Made by a program: the position numbers and the translations under genes
Notes under the pieces: generated by a model
The model's database searches: none
What the model was told of the DNA's origin: nothing
What the model saw: the letters and a program-made list of their open reading frames with translations, nothing else
Shown here: piece by piece, positions 56,165-64,000 of the stretch
Position numbering within the stretch: position 1 is the first letter of the stretch
Layout: each line of letters begins with the position of its first letter
Assembly (NCBI GenBank): GCA_018380885.1
Contig: JAGZSY010000002.1
Location: 124,001-188,000, forward strand
Origin: Enterocloster asparagiformis
GTDB lineage: Bacteria > Bacillota > Clostridia > Lachnospirales > Lachnospiraceae
Direction of reading: 5' to 3'
DNA length: 64,000 bases

Positions 56165-57556
56165 TCAGCTCTTATCCGTCTGTCCTGTTCTGTCCTTCAC
56201 CACTTCCACAGCCCGCTGCACCTGGTTGTCCTCCTCAGGCTTCACCACTGCCTGGGTTTTTAATTTTTCATCCAGCTCCACCGTCACGTCCGGCTCAATG
56301 CCCTTTCCGTGGAGGTCAAAGCCGCTGGGAGTGTAGTAATGGGAAACCGTGATCTTGATGGCCGAGCCGTCGCCCAGAGGGATCAGGTTCTGCACAATGC
56401 CTTTGCCGTAGGAGGTGGTCCCCACCACGGTAGCCCAGTTGTAGTCCTTCAGCGCGCCGGTCAGCACCTCGGAGGCGCTGGCGGAATCGCCGTTCACCAG
56501 AACCGCGATGGGCAGGTCCATCTGATGGCCGTCAGAGGCCACGTAGTGGTCGCCCTTGCCGTTCTTATCCGCGGTGTAGACGATCATGGTCTTGCCCTCG
56601 CCCTTATCGTAGCGGGTGAAGTTGTCGGGCAGCATATAATCCGCAATTTCCACGGCGCTGTTGAGCAAGCCGCCCGGGTTGCTGCGCAGATCCAGCACCA
56701 ACCCCTTCATTCCCTGAGCCTCCAGATCGTCCAGGGCATCTTTAAACTGCTGGGTGGTCACCAGGTCGAACTGGGTGATCAAAATATATCCGATCTGATC
56801 CGCCAGCATCTGGTGCTCTACGGTGGGAACCTCGATGCTCCGCCTGGTCAGGGTCATGTCCACATACTCGTCCTTTTCCTGGCGGTACACGGTAATGTTT
56901 ACCTGGCTGCCCTCCTCGCCCTTGATATAGTTGTTCACCAGAATGGTCAGGCTCTCGTTTGCAACCACCTTGTCCTCCACCTTGTAGAGGATGTCCCCGG
57001 GCTTCATGCCCGCCTCGTAAGCCGGCGAATTCTCGAATACGCGCACAATGGTGCACAGGCCGGTGTTCCTGTTCTGGCTCAGCATGGCGCCGATGCCGGA
57101 GTAGACGCCCTCGGTGCTCTCCTGCATCTCCTTGTAATCCTCCACCGTATAGTACTCGGAGTAGGGGTCGTTGAGGCCGGCGAGCATCCCTTTGTAGATA
57201 TAATCCTCCACATTGTCCATATCCTCATCGTAGAGGAAATACCGGCCGATGATATTCTGGATCAGAGACATTTTCGTATTGATCTGTTCATAGTCCAGCT
57301 CATCCTGCGCCACTTCCTTGCCGTCCGTGATACCGGGACCGGTCTGGGACGCCTCCGGGCGGCTTCCTCCCCGCGCCATACCCCTGCTGAACAGGTAAAT
57401 CCCCAGGGACATACCCACCACAATCAGGCCGGCAAACACCGTCACCAGCGCGCCCGCTAAGACGCCGTGCCAGAAGCGGCTGTTCCCCTCCTGCCGCTTG
57501 GGCGGCATCGGATTCTCCTGGTTCATATTTTCGTTGAAATTGTTCTGATTATCCAC
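56165..57556 (-). CDS. C-terminal processing peptidase (S41, CtpA type)
   Basis: Membrane-anchored serine protease of 463 residues. One helix lies at ~30-55 after a cytoplasmic tail, a PDZ domain at ~150-240 (YEAGMKPGDILYKVEDKVV), and the S41 core at ~250-400 with DLRSNPGGLLNSAVEIADYM, the catalytic Ser in GDSASASEV and Lys in TTSYGKGIVQ. The start is GTG 57556 behind AGGAG. It follows ftsE-ftsX-envC-like in order, the conserved Firmicutes cell-wall arrangement, and may trim peptidoglycan hydrolases or their activators. Confidence 0.93.
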   Translation of the reverse strand: MDNQNNFNENMNQENPMPPKRQEGNSRFWHGVLAGALVTVFAGLIVVGMSLGIYLFSRGMARGGSRPEASQTGPGITDGKEVAQDELDYEQINTKMSLIQNIIGRYFLYDEDMDNVEDYIYKGMLAGLNDPYSEYYTVEDYKEMQESTEGVYSGIGAMLSQNRNTGLCTIVRVFENSPAYEAGMKPGDILYKVEDKVVANESLTILVNNYIKGEEGSQVNITVYRQEKDEYVDMTLTRRSIEVPTVEHQMLADQIGYILITQFDLVTTQQFKDALDDLEAQGMKGLVLDLRSNPGGLLNSAVEIADYMLPDNFTRYDKGEGKTMIVYTADKNGKGDHYVASDGHQMDLPIAVLVNGDSASASEVLTGALKDYNWATVVGTTSYGKGIVQNLIPLGDGSAIKITVSHYYTPSGFDLHGKGIEPDVTVELDEKLKTQAVVKPEEDNQVQRAVEVVKDRTGQTDKS

Positions 57557-57611
57557 TTTCTGTCTCCTATCTGTCCGCTACACTTCATCTTCCCGCAGCC
57601 CGCTTTGGCCG

Positions 57612-58820
57612 TCAAGGGCTCACATACTTTCTCGGATTCACATAAGTCCCCCCGGACCTGATTCCGAAATGCAGATGCGGGCCTGTGGAATACCCCGTCG
57701 ATCCCACCTTGGCAATCACCTGGCCTTGTGTCACCTTAGCCCCCTTGCTCACCAGCAGCTGGGAGCAGTGCATATACACCGTGCTCACCCCGCCGCCGTG
57801 ATCGATCATGATATAGTTCCCGGCCGAATAGCTGTATGTAGCGATCACCACCTCGCCATCCGCGGCTGCGATAATGTCGGCTCCGGTGCTTGCGCCGATA
57901 TCCATTCCCTTGTGATTGCTGGACGCCCCTTCCGTGGGCGACTCACGGTCCCCGAAGTTGGAGGTAATCCGGCTGCTGGAAGGGCAGGGCCACTTAAAGC
58001 TAATATTCCCCAAATCCGTAACCGTATACGTCTGTCCGGCCTGCTGGGCCTTCTTCTTCGCCTCCTCCTCCCTGCGCTTCATCTCGGCCTCGATCTGGCG
58101 CATCTTGTCCTCCTGGGCCTTGATATCCGCCTCGTACCCGGCGATCTGTTCCTGGGTGGTCGAAATCTTCGCATTGTAGGAGGTGAGCTCCGCCTCCTTA
58201 TCGTCCAAAAGCTGCTTGACCGAAGCCTGTTTGGCCTTGGTGGTGTCCTGAAGCGCCACAAGGTCCACATGCTCCTGCTCCAGCTCCGCCTCGCGCTTTG
58301 CCACGGCGTCCTTTGTCTCGCCGTATTTCACCAGCATATCCCGGTCGTACTCCGTGATCTTGCTCACGTACTCCGCCCGGTTGAGCATTTGGGAAATGCT
58401 CTTGGACTGCAAAATCAAGTCCAGATAGCTGGTATCCCCGCGCTCATACATGTATTTGATTCTGAGCTTCATGGATTCGTACTGATTCTGCTCCGTCTCC
58501 ATCGCCGCCTCCAGCTCCGTCTGGGCCTGGGCGATCTCCGCTTCCTTCTGTGCGATCTGTTCCTCCAGCTGGGATAGCTCGCCGGCCAGCGCGTTTAAAT
58601 TTCCATCCAGCTGGCGCACGTATTTTTCCGTGTCCGCCTTTAAACCCTCCAGCTGTTTTAAGGCGTCCTCCGTTTTCTTTTTTTCCTGTTCCAGGGTGCT
58701 CACCTGGTCCTTGGCATCCTTTAACCCCTGGCTGGTGGCGTAGGCCGTAGGGCCGGCCGCCAGACCTGCCGCGACCACGCACGCCGCCGCCAGAATCCGG
58801 ATTCGTCTCCATCGGTTCAT
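57612..58820 (-). CDS. EnvC/NlpD-like murein hydrolase (M23) with coiled coil
   Basis: A secreted 402-residue protein: signal peptide 1-30 (ending TAYATS), a long coiled coil (~30-265, EQEKKKTEDALKQLEGLKAD) and a C-terminal LytM/M23 domain (~285-402) with NHKGMDIGAS (His/Asp) and GPHLHFGIRSGG (HxH). All zinc ligands seem present, so it could be an active endopeptidase, unlike enterobacterial EnvC. The coiled coil is the expected docking arm for FtsX. It is 19 bases after ftsX and in the same transcript. Confidence 0.92.
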   Translation of the reverse strand: MNRWRRIRILAAACVVAAGLAAGPTAYATSQGLKDAKDQVSTLEQEKKKTEDALKQLEGLKADTEKYVRQLDGNLNALAGELSQLEEQIAQKEAEIAQAQTELEAAMETEQNQYESMKLRIKYMYERGDTSYLDLILQSKSISQMLNRAEYVSKITEYDRDMLVKYGETKDAVAKREAELEQEHVDLVALQDTTKAKQASVKQLLDDKEAELTSYNAKISTTQEQIAGYEADIKAQEDKMRQIEAEMKRREEEAKKKAQQAGQTYTVTDLGNISFKWPCPSSSRITSNFGDRESPTEGASSNHKGMDIGASTGADIIAAADGEVVIATYSYSAGNYIMIDHGGGVSTVYMHCSQLLVSKGAKVTQGQVIAKVGSTGYSTGPHLHFGIRSGGTYVNPRKYVSP

Positions 58821-58839
58821 GTTCCCTCGCCCCTTCCCG

Positions 58840-59748
58840 TCAAACCTTCAGATGCTTGTGTATGGTAAAGAAGCTCACCAGAAAACCGATTCCCACGCCC
58901 AGGGACATAGCCACTCCCGTCATGTAGGGGAAAATCTCCTGCAGGGGCAGGGGAGCAAAAATCCCCGTGATCACCTGGTAGCGCTCATTGATAAAGAGCA
59001 CGGCCTTCTGGTACAAAAAATACATCCCGCCCAAAGGGATCAGGGCTCCGAACAGCCCCAGCAAAACGCCCTCCACCACAAAGGGTGCCCGTATCATATA
59101 GTTTGTCGCCCCGATCAGGCGCATAATCTCATTTTCCTGCCGTCGAAACGCCGCGGCCACGGATATGGTGTTGCTGATCAGGAACACGGCCACCGCCAGC
59201 AGCACGCCGATGATCACCGCGGACAGCAGGCCCACGATCTTAGCCGTGCTGGACAGCCCGGCCACCGCGCTGTTGGAGTAATTCACCTTCCGCACGCCGT
59301 CGATCAGCTGCAGCCTGGCTACCACCTGGTCCTGATCCCCAATATCGTTGAGAAAAACCGTGAAGGAGGCCGAGCCTGCCAGCGGGTTGTCGTCGGCAAA
59401 GCCCTCGGCCAGGTCCTCCATACCCTTAAAATACTCGGACTTAAAGGATTCCCAGGCCTGTTCGGCGGAGACGTACTCCATATCCCGCACCTCTCCCCAG
59501 GCGCGTATCTCGTTTCCGATGGCTAAAATCTGATCCTCGGGCAGATCGTCCGCAAAAAACACGGTGATCCCAACCGTGGACTGGGCCACCTGCGTCACGT
59601 TCTGCACATTGGCCACAATGGCAAAAAAAAGGCAGAATAAAAAAATACACGCAGAAATCGTCGCCATGGAAGCCAGGGAGAACAGGATATTTCTGCATAT
59701 ATTAACGATGCCCTGTTTCAGGCAATACCAAAATGTGCTAATTCTCAT
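58840..59748 (-). CDS. ftsX: Cell division protein FtsX
   Basis: A 302-residue permease-like protein with four helices (~22-44 and three after residue 170) and the extracellular loop between the first two that activates murein hydrolases. Motifs include GITVFFADDLPEDQI and RRQENEIMRLIGATNYMIRAPFVVEG. The start is ATG 59748, 11 bases inside the ftsE end; longer in-frame starts lie in ftsE and are rejected. With FtsE it couples ATP use to EnvC-like activation at the septum. Confidence 0.94.
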   Translation of the reverse strand: MRISTFWYCLKQGIVNICRNILFSLASMATISACIFLFCLFFAIVANVQNVTQVAQSTVGITVFFADDLPEDQILAIGNEIRAWGEVRDMEYVSAEQAWESFKSEYFKGMEDLAEGFADDNPLAGSASFTVFLNDIGDQDQVVARLQLIDGVRKVNYSNSAVAGLSSTAKIVGLLSAVIIGVLLAVAVFLISNTISVAAAFRRQENEIMRLIGATNYMIRAPFVVEGVLLGLFGALIPLGGMYFLYQKAVLFINERYQVITGIFAPLPLQEIFPYMTGVAMSLGVGIGFLVSFFTIHKHLKV

Positions 59749-60442
59749 ATTCGAAGCGCTGCCTTTCCGGTGTGATATAGCTGCCCGTGTCGTCGGTGAT
59801 AATCCCACGGTCCATGGTAATGACCCGCTTTCCCATCTCCTCCACCAGCTCATGGCTGTGGGTGATCACGACCACCGTTGTTCCGCGCTGGTTGATCTCA
59901 TCCAGAAGCCTCATGATCTCATGGGCATTGAAGCTGTCCAAATTGCCCGTGGGCTCATCGGCCAGCAGCACCTCCGGATCATTGATCAGCGCCCTGGCAA
60001 TGGCCACGCGCTGCTGTTCCCCGCCGGAAAGCTGTCTGGGATAAGCCTTGTACTTGGCCGACAGCCCCACCATGCGCAGCATCTCCGGCACGGACTCCTT
60101 GATCACCCGCCCCGGAACGCCGATCACCCGCTGTGCAAACGCAACGTTCTCAAATACAGTGCGGTCTTTCAGGAGTCTGAAATCCTGAAAGACCACGCCC
60201 AATCCTCTACGATATTTTGGGACGTACCGCCGGGGCATGCGACCTAAGTCCATGTTGTTCACCTTGATGCGTCCCTTTGTGGGTTCCAGCTCTTTGAGCA
60301 GCAGCTTCATCAGCGTGCTTTTGCCGGAACCGCTTCTCCCTACGATAAAGACAAACTCGCCCTCGTCAATGGTGAGGCTGATATTTTTCAGCGCCTTGTT
60401 GCCCGTCTCATAGGTCTTGCTTACTCGATCGATCTCTATCAT
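59738..60442 (-). CDS. ftsE: Cell division ATP-binding protein FtsE
   Basis: A 234-residue ATPase: Walker A GRSGSGKST, Q-loop FQDFRLL, signature LSGGEQQRVAIARAL, Walker B LLADEPTGNLD, H-loop ITHSHE. GGAG lies 6 bases before ATG 60442. It is the first gene of ftsE-ftsX-envC-ctpA. The 131 bases upstream hold a repeat-rich GC hairpin (60472-60573). Confidence 0.95.
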   Translation of the reverse strand: MIEIDRVSKTYETGNKALKNISLTIDEGEFVFIVGRSGSGKSTLMKLLLKELEPTKGRIKVNNMDLGRMPRRYVPKYRRGLGVVFQDFRLLKDRTVFENVAFAQRVIGVPGRVIKESVPEMLRMVGLSAKYKAYPRQLSGGEQQRVAIARALINDPEVLLADEPTGNLDSFNAHEIMRLLDEINQRGTTVVVITHSHELVEEMGKRVITMDRGIITDDTGSYITPERQRFEYEN

Positions 60443-60471
60443 CCGTTACTCCGAAATCTAATTTACACGCA

Positions 60472-60583
60472 GCCGCGGGGGGCTTCGCCCCGCGGGCCAT
60501 TACACTCGGCAATCGCCCGCTGCCTCTGGCTGCGGCCCATTACATACAGCAATCGCCCTTCGGGCCATTACACTCAATAATCC
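60472..60583. repeat. Imperfect tandem repeat and GC hairpin between cdaR and ftsE
   Basis: Three related units with GGCCATTACA...CAATCGCCC start at about 60495, 60534 and 60563; the third runs into the last codons and stop of the CdaR gene. A perfect stem CCGCGGGG/CCCCGCGG lies at 60473-60495. The series looks like duplication of the gene's 3' end followed by drift. Confidence 0.65.
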
Positions 60584-61662
60584 AAGCTCTCCATGTAGCG
60601 CATATACTTGGCTACCATCAGCGCAATCTTGAAGGTGATGGCGTCCTCGAATACCCGCAGATCCAGGCCGGTGCTCTTCTCCAGCTTATCCAGGCGGTAT
60701 ACCAGGGTGTTGCGGTGGATGTAGAGCTGTCTGGATGTCTCAGACACGTTCAGACTGTTCTCAAAGAACTTGTTGATCGTGGTCAGGGTCTCCTCGTCGA
60801 ACTCGTCCGGAGACTTGCCGTCGAACACCTCGCGGATGAACATCTTGCACAGCGGAATGGGCAGCTGATAGATCAGACGGCCGATTCCCAGATTGTTGTA
60901 GGCGATCACGTTCTTGTTGCTGTAGAAGATCTTGCCCACGTCCAGAGCCATCTTCGCTTCCTTATAAGAACGAGAAACTTCCTTGATATCATTGATAATA
61001 GTGCCGTAAGCCACGCGCACCTTGGTCATGGCCTCGGTGTTGAGCATGTCGAGAATGGTGTTGGCCGTCTTGTCCAGCTCGCTGTAGCTCTCGCCCTGCT
61101 TCACTTCCTTCACCAGGATGATGTTCTTCTCATCCACAGCGGTGATGAAGTCCTTGGTCTTGGTCGCGAACAGGCTGCGCACAGTCTCCAGCGCGTTCAC
61201 GTCCTTCTCGTTGTGGGTCTCGATAATGTATACAACACGCTTCACATCCGTATCGATGTGCAGCTTCTTGGCGCGGTTGTAAATGTCCACCAGCAGCAGG
61301 TTGTCCAGCAGCAGGTTCTTGATGAAGTTGTCCTTGTCAAAGCGCTCCTTGTAAGCCACCAGCAGGTTCTGTACCTGGAACGCGGCCAGCTTGCCCACCA
61401 TGTAAACATCGTCGCTGGCGCCCTTGGCCAACATGATGTACTCTAACTGGTGCTCGTCGAACACCTTGAAGAACTGAAATCCCTGGATCACCTGGCTGTC
61501 GGCCGGCGAATCCACAAAGGCCAGAATGGAGCTCTCCGAATCCTCCGCATCCGTGAATGTGGAAGCCAACACTTTACCTTCTGTATCGCAAATGCATAAA
61601 TCAATTCTGGTAATGCCTTTTAATCCATCTAATGTAGTCTGCAGTATCTGATTTGAAATCAT
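60574..61662 (-). CDS. CdaR/PucR-type transcriptional regulator
   Basis: A 362-residue regulator with a GAF-like N-terminal sensor (~15-110), a GGDEF-like central domain (~130-260, RVAYGTIINDIKEVSRSYKE) and the C-terminal PucR HTH (~300-355, VSETSRQLYIHRNTLVYRLD). CdaR homologues respond to sugar acids. Here it sits between ftsEX and msmX in all-minus orientation; which genes it controls is not evident. AAGGAG precedes ATG 61662. Confidence 0.9.
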   Translation of the reverse strand: MISNQILQTTLDGLKGITRIDLCICDTEGKVLASTFTDAEDSESSILAFVDSPADSQVIQGFQFFKVFDEHQLEYIMLAKGASDDVYMVGKLAAFQVQNLLVAYKERFDKDNFIKNLLLDNLLLVDIYNRAKKLHIDTDVKRVVYIIETHNEKDVNALETVRSLFATKTKDFITAVDEKNIILVKEVKQGESYSELDKTANTILDMLNTEAMTKVRVAYGTIINDIKEVSRSYKEAKMALDVGKIFYSNKNVIAYNNLGIGRLIYQLPIPLCKMFIREVFDGKSPDEFDEETLTTINKFFENSLNVSETSRQLYIHRNTLVYRLDKLEKSTGLDLRVFEDAITFKIALMVAKYMRYMESLDY

Positions 61663-61735
61663 CTTCTACTCTCCTTTTTCCAAATATAGTCGGAGTAATC
61701 TAATATCCTATTTTCCTATTTTAATGCAAAATTAC

Positions 61736-61775
61736 AAAAAAAGCAAGGGAGTTATACACTACCTTGCTTTTTTTT
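61736..61775. terminator. Bidirectional terminator between msmX and cdaR
   Basis: Stem AAAAAAAGCAAGG / CCTTGCTTTTTTT with a 13-nt loop; A and T runs on both sides. It ends the msmX transcript (stop at 61805). Confidence 0.88.
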
Positions 61776-61804
61776 ACAAGTCAATCAATTTGACCGTGTG
61801 AATA

Positions 61805-62917
61805 TTAGTTCAGGATTACAAGCTCAGTATCCTTGTCAAAAATGTGAATCTTCTCCAGATCCAGCGCCAGCTTCACGGCATCGCCAGGCCTTGCGGTGGT
61901 GCGCGGATTTACCTTGGCGGTAAAGCTGGTGTCGTCCACATCAAAGTACAGCAGCACTTCGGAACCTAACATCTCGTACACGCGGACGGTGGACTCGATT
62001 ATGCTCTTGGGGGACATGGCCAGGAAGGACTCCTCGTCATGCAGGTCCTCGGGGCGGATTCCTAAGGTAACGGTCTTGCCCACATAGCCGGCTTCCTCAA
62101 GATTCTTGGCCTTGGCCTCGGGCAGAGCGATGGTGTGGCCCGCAAAGGTCAGGGTCACTTCCGCGCCGTCCTTGGCAACCGTGGCGTCGATCATATTCAT
62201 CTGCGGAGCGCCGATGAATCCGGCCACGAACTTGTTGCAGGGCTTGTCATAAAGGTTGCGGGGGTTGTCTACCTGCTGAACCACGCCGTCCTTCATCACA
62301 ACGATTCTGGTACCAAGGGTCATAGCCTCGGTCTGGTCATGGGTAACGTAGATGATGGTGGTCTCAAGTCTCTGGTGCAGCTTGGAAATCTCAACACGCA
62401 TCTGGCCTCTCAGCTTTGCATCCAGGTTGGACAGCGGCTCATCCATCAGGAACACTTTGGGGTTACGCACGATGGCACGTCCCATGGCAACACGCTGTCT
62501 CTGGCCGCCGGACAGAGCCTTGGGCTTGCGGTCTAACAGGTGATCCAGATCCAAAATCTTGGCCGCGTCATGAACTTTCTTGTCGATCTCGTCCTTGGGG
62601 GTCTTTCTCAGCTTCAGACCAAAGGCCATGTTGTCATATACGGACATATGAGGATACAGAGCGTAGTTCTGGAATACCATTGCGATATCGCGATCCTTGG
62701 GCTCCACATCGTTTACCAGCTTGTCATCGATGTAAAGTTCACCGGACGAGATGTCCTCCAGACCAGCGATCATACGAAGAGTCGTAGACTTACCACAGCC
62801 GGACGGACCTACAAAAATGATGAATTCCTTATCCTTGATTTCCAGATTAAAATCCTTAACAGCCACAAATCCGTTGGGATACTTCTTAGTTACGTTTCTC
62901 AGTGATAAACTAGCCAT
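61805..62917 (-). CDS. Multi-sugar ABC transporter ATPase (MsmX/UgpC type)
   Basis: A 370-residue ATPase that energises several sugar importers in Firmicutes. Walker A GPSGCGKST, Q-loop FQNYALYPHMSVYDNM, signature LSGGQRQRVAMGRA, Walker B FLMDEPLSNLD, and the C-terminal TOBE/regulatory region (~240-370, MNMIDATV, GIRPEDLHDEE). ATG 62917 follows AGGAGG; the frame opens earlier at 63049 without homology. Being solitary, without permease or binding protein beside it, fits a shared ATPase. A candidate CcpA site lies upstream. Confidence 0.93.
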   Translation of the reverse strand: MASLSLRNVTKKYPNGFVAVKDFNLEIKDKEFIIFVGPSGCGKSTTLRMIAGLEDISSGELYIDDKLVNDVEPKDRDIAMVFQNYALYPHMSVYDNMAFGLKLRKTPKDEIDKKVHDAAKILDLDHLLDRKPKALSGGQRQRVAMGRAIVRNPKVFLMDEPLSNLDAKLRGQMRVEISKLHQRLETTIIYVTHDQTEAMTLGTRIVVMKDGVVQQVDNPRNLYDKPCNKFVAGFIGAPQMNMIDATVAKDGAEVTLTFAGHTIALPEAKAKNLEEAGYVGKTVTLGIRPEDLHDEESFLAMSPKSIIESTVRVYEMLGSEVLLYFDVDDTSFTAKVNPRTTARPGDAVKLALDLEKIHIFDKDTELVILN

Positions 62918-63027
62918 TCTGTTCTTTCCTCCTAAAAAATACACTTCATTATGATGTAATAGTAACCGCCGCATCTCACTTAAATCCCCTGAAGTGAAAC
63001 CGCTTTTGTAACTATCCCTATCATACA

Positions 63028-63041
63028 TGAAACCATTTTCA
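63028..63041. promoter_or_regulatory. Candidate cre (CcpA) site upstream of msmX
   Basis: Minus-strand TGAAAATGGTTTCA matches the cre consensus TGAAAACGTTTTCA at 12 of 14 positions, with intact TGAAA/TTTCA arms, 111 bases before the start. It overlaps a TATGAT -10-like sequence. Confidence 0.45.
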
Positions 63042-63174
63042 TTTACCATATTGACAATTTACAAAATCCAAATTTAGGATTTAGCTAAATTGTATACCAG
63101 GAAAAAAAAGTGCTCGAAATCACAAATTTCCGCGGAACGGGCTGTTAGAACTTTGTTAAATATGATAAAGCCTG

Positions 63175-64000
63175 TCAATATTCAATAAATCCCTCACCAA
63201 AAACTTCACGAACATCACTGACAATGACGAACGCCCGGGGATCAAAGCGGGAAACCAGCTCCCGAAGTTGTACAATTTCCTTCTTGGATACCACACAAAA
63301 CAACATATTTTTCTCTGAATTGGAATACATGCCCCTGGCAGCCAGACCGGTGACGCCACGGTTCATCTCCTTCAGGATTGCCTCCGCGATCTCACGGTGG
63401 TGTTCTGAAATGATGTACGCCTGCTTGGAGAACTTCAGGCCCTCGATCAGGCCGTCGGAAATTTTCGACACGCTGAAAATCGCAATCAGGGCGTAAAGCG
63501 CCGCGCGTATGCCGAACACGGTGGCTCCAGCCAGCACGATGACTCCGTCCAGAATCTGCATGATCTGGGCGATGGTGTAATGCTTCATGTGCTTCTGGAT
63601 CAGGGCGGCCAGCATATCCGTGCCGCCGGTGGTGGCGCGGGCCAGGAAAACCAGGCCGATTCCCACGCCGCTGATAATACCGCCGAACAGGGCGGAGAGG
63701 AAAATATCGTCCTGCATAAAGGAACCGTCCGGAATAATATACAGGGCCACAGAGAGCATCACCGTGGCGAACAGCGTGCGCTTGATAAAGGTCCAGCCCA
63801 TGATCTTGAACGCGGCGATAAACAGTGGGATGTTGAGCAGCGTGTTGCTCAGCCACAGGGGCACATTCCAAATCTGTTTGATAATAATGGCCACGCCGGT
63901 CACGCCGCCCGTAACCATATTGGCAGGATCGAAAATGTTCTTGATGCCCACTGCCATCAAAATCGTCCCGATCACAATCATCCCATAATCCACCGCCGCA
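63175..64000 (-). CDS. YitT-family membrane protein (5' end beyond the window)
   Basis: Inner-membrane protein of unknown function. At least 272 residues are seen, with five hydrophobic helices (DUF161/YitT_membrane part to ~165, FDPANMVTGGVTGVAIIIKQ and LARATTGGTDMLAALIQKH) and a C-terminal DUF2179 domain (~205-272, HREIAEAILKEMNRGVTGLAA). A GTG at 63993 could start it, but the frame stays open to 64000 and YitT proteins usually have about a dozen more N-terminal residues, so the true start probably lies outside. Confidence 0.88.
   Translation of the reverse strand, partial: AAVDYGMIVIGTILMAVGIKNIFDPANMVTGGVTGVAIIIKQIWNVPLWLSNTLLNIPLFIAAFKIMGWTFIKRTLFATVMLSVALYIIPDGSFMQDDIFLSALFGGIISGVGIGLVFLARATTGGTDMLAALIQKHMKHYTIAQIMQILDGVIVLAGATVFGIRAALYALIAIFSVSKISDGLIEGLKFSKQAYIISEHHREIAEAILKEMNRGVTGLAARGMYSNSEKNMLFCVVSKKEIVQLRELVSRFDPRAFVIVSDVREVFGEGFIEY

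Noticed and set aside
56309..57460. 383-codon plus-strand frame
   Set aside because: Antisense to ctpA; the peptidase motifs on the minus strand are unambiguous.

Overview
The window looks like chromosome from a Gram-positive anaerobe of the Lachnospiraceae type (Enterocloster/Lachnoclostridium-like). This is inferred from the gene set: ferredoxin-type aldo/keto reductases, CdaR beside an MsmX-type sugar ABC ATPase, choline-binding-like cell-wall repeats, a DUF5688 protein, ftsEX-envC-ctpA gene order, strong AGGAGG ribosome binding sites and rho-independent terminators. No rRNA, phage, intact insertion sequence or CRISPR array is visible. There is one tRNA, tRNA-Arg(CCG).

Region 1-22.9 kb is accessory and partly decayed. 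It holds three aldo/keto reductases (two with C-terminal Fe-S motifs), an SDR, a flavodoxin lipoprotein, a carboxymuconolactone-decarboxylase-like protein, three LysR, one MerR and one AraC regulator, a MATE exporter and a UvrA-like protein. The most interesting unit is the minus-strand run aldo/keto reductase - DUF4405 membrane protein - DUF362 lipoprotein - ArsP/YraQ-type permease (5.1-9.2 kb), preceded by flavodoxin-SDR. Between 12 and 17.6 kb lie fragments of an iron alcohol dehydrogenase, a GH1 glucosidase, an AraC regulator, a DUF4405 protein joined to a flavodoxin piece, and a truncated flavodoxin lipoprotein. This is a deletion graveyard in which one live aldo/keto reductase now reads into debris at its 3' end. 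A lower-GC block follows (sialate-esterase-like, unknown protein, VOC protein), flanked by a short direct repeat.

Region 22.9-42.6 kb is mostly core. Genes in order are metA (with the acetyl-CoA-type Glu111), ligA, an RluF-like pseudouridine synthase carrying an intragenic 30-bp minisatellite, queA, a membrane-anchored unknown, tRNA-Arg, a two-part ThrE-type exporter, an L,D-transpeptidase, DUF5688, feoAB, an aminotransferase/aspartate-dehydrogenase pair with a divergent LysR, a cell-wall-binding protein, and uvrB under a hairpin that contains a LexA-type box.

Region 42.7-51.5 kb is a sensing and export cluster. It has a response regulator - histidine kinase - ABC ATPase - 8-TM FtsX-like permease set, then a MATE exporter divergent from a PadR regulator across three near-identical palindromes, then an ABC-2 transporter pair. 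Region 51.5-64 kb holds a 1438-residue soluble multi-PAS hybrid kinase, the cell-division/peptidoglycan set ftsE-ftsX-envC-like-ctpA, a CdaR-type regulator, an MsmX-type ATPase with a candidate cre site, and a YitT protein cut by the window edge.
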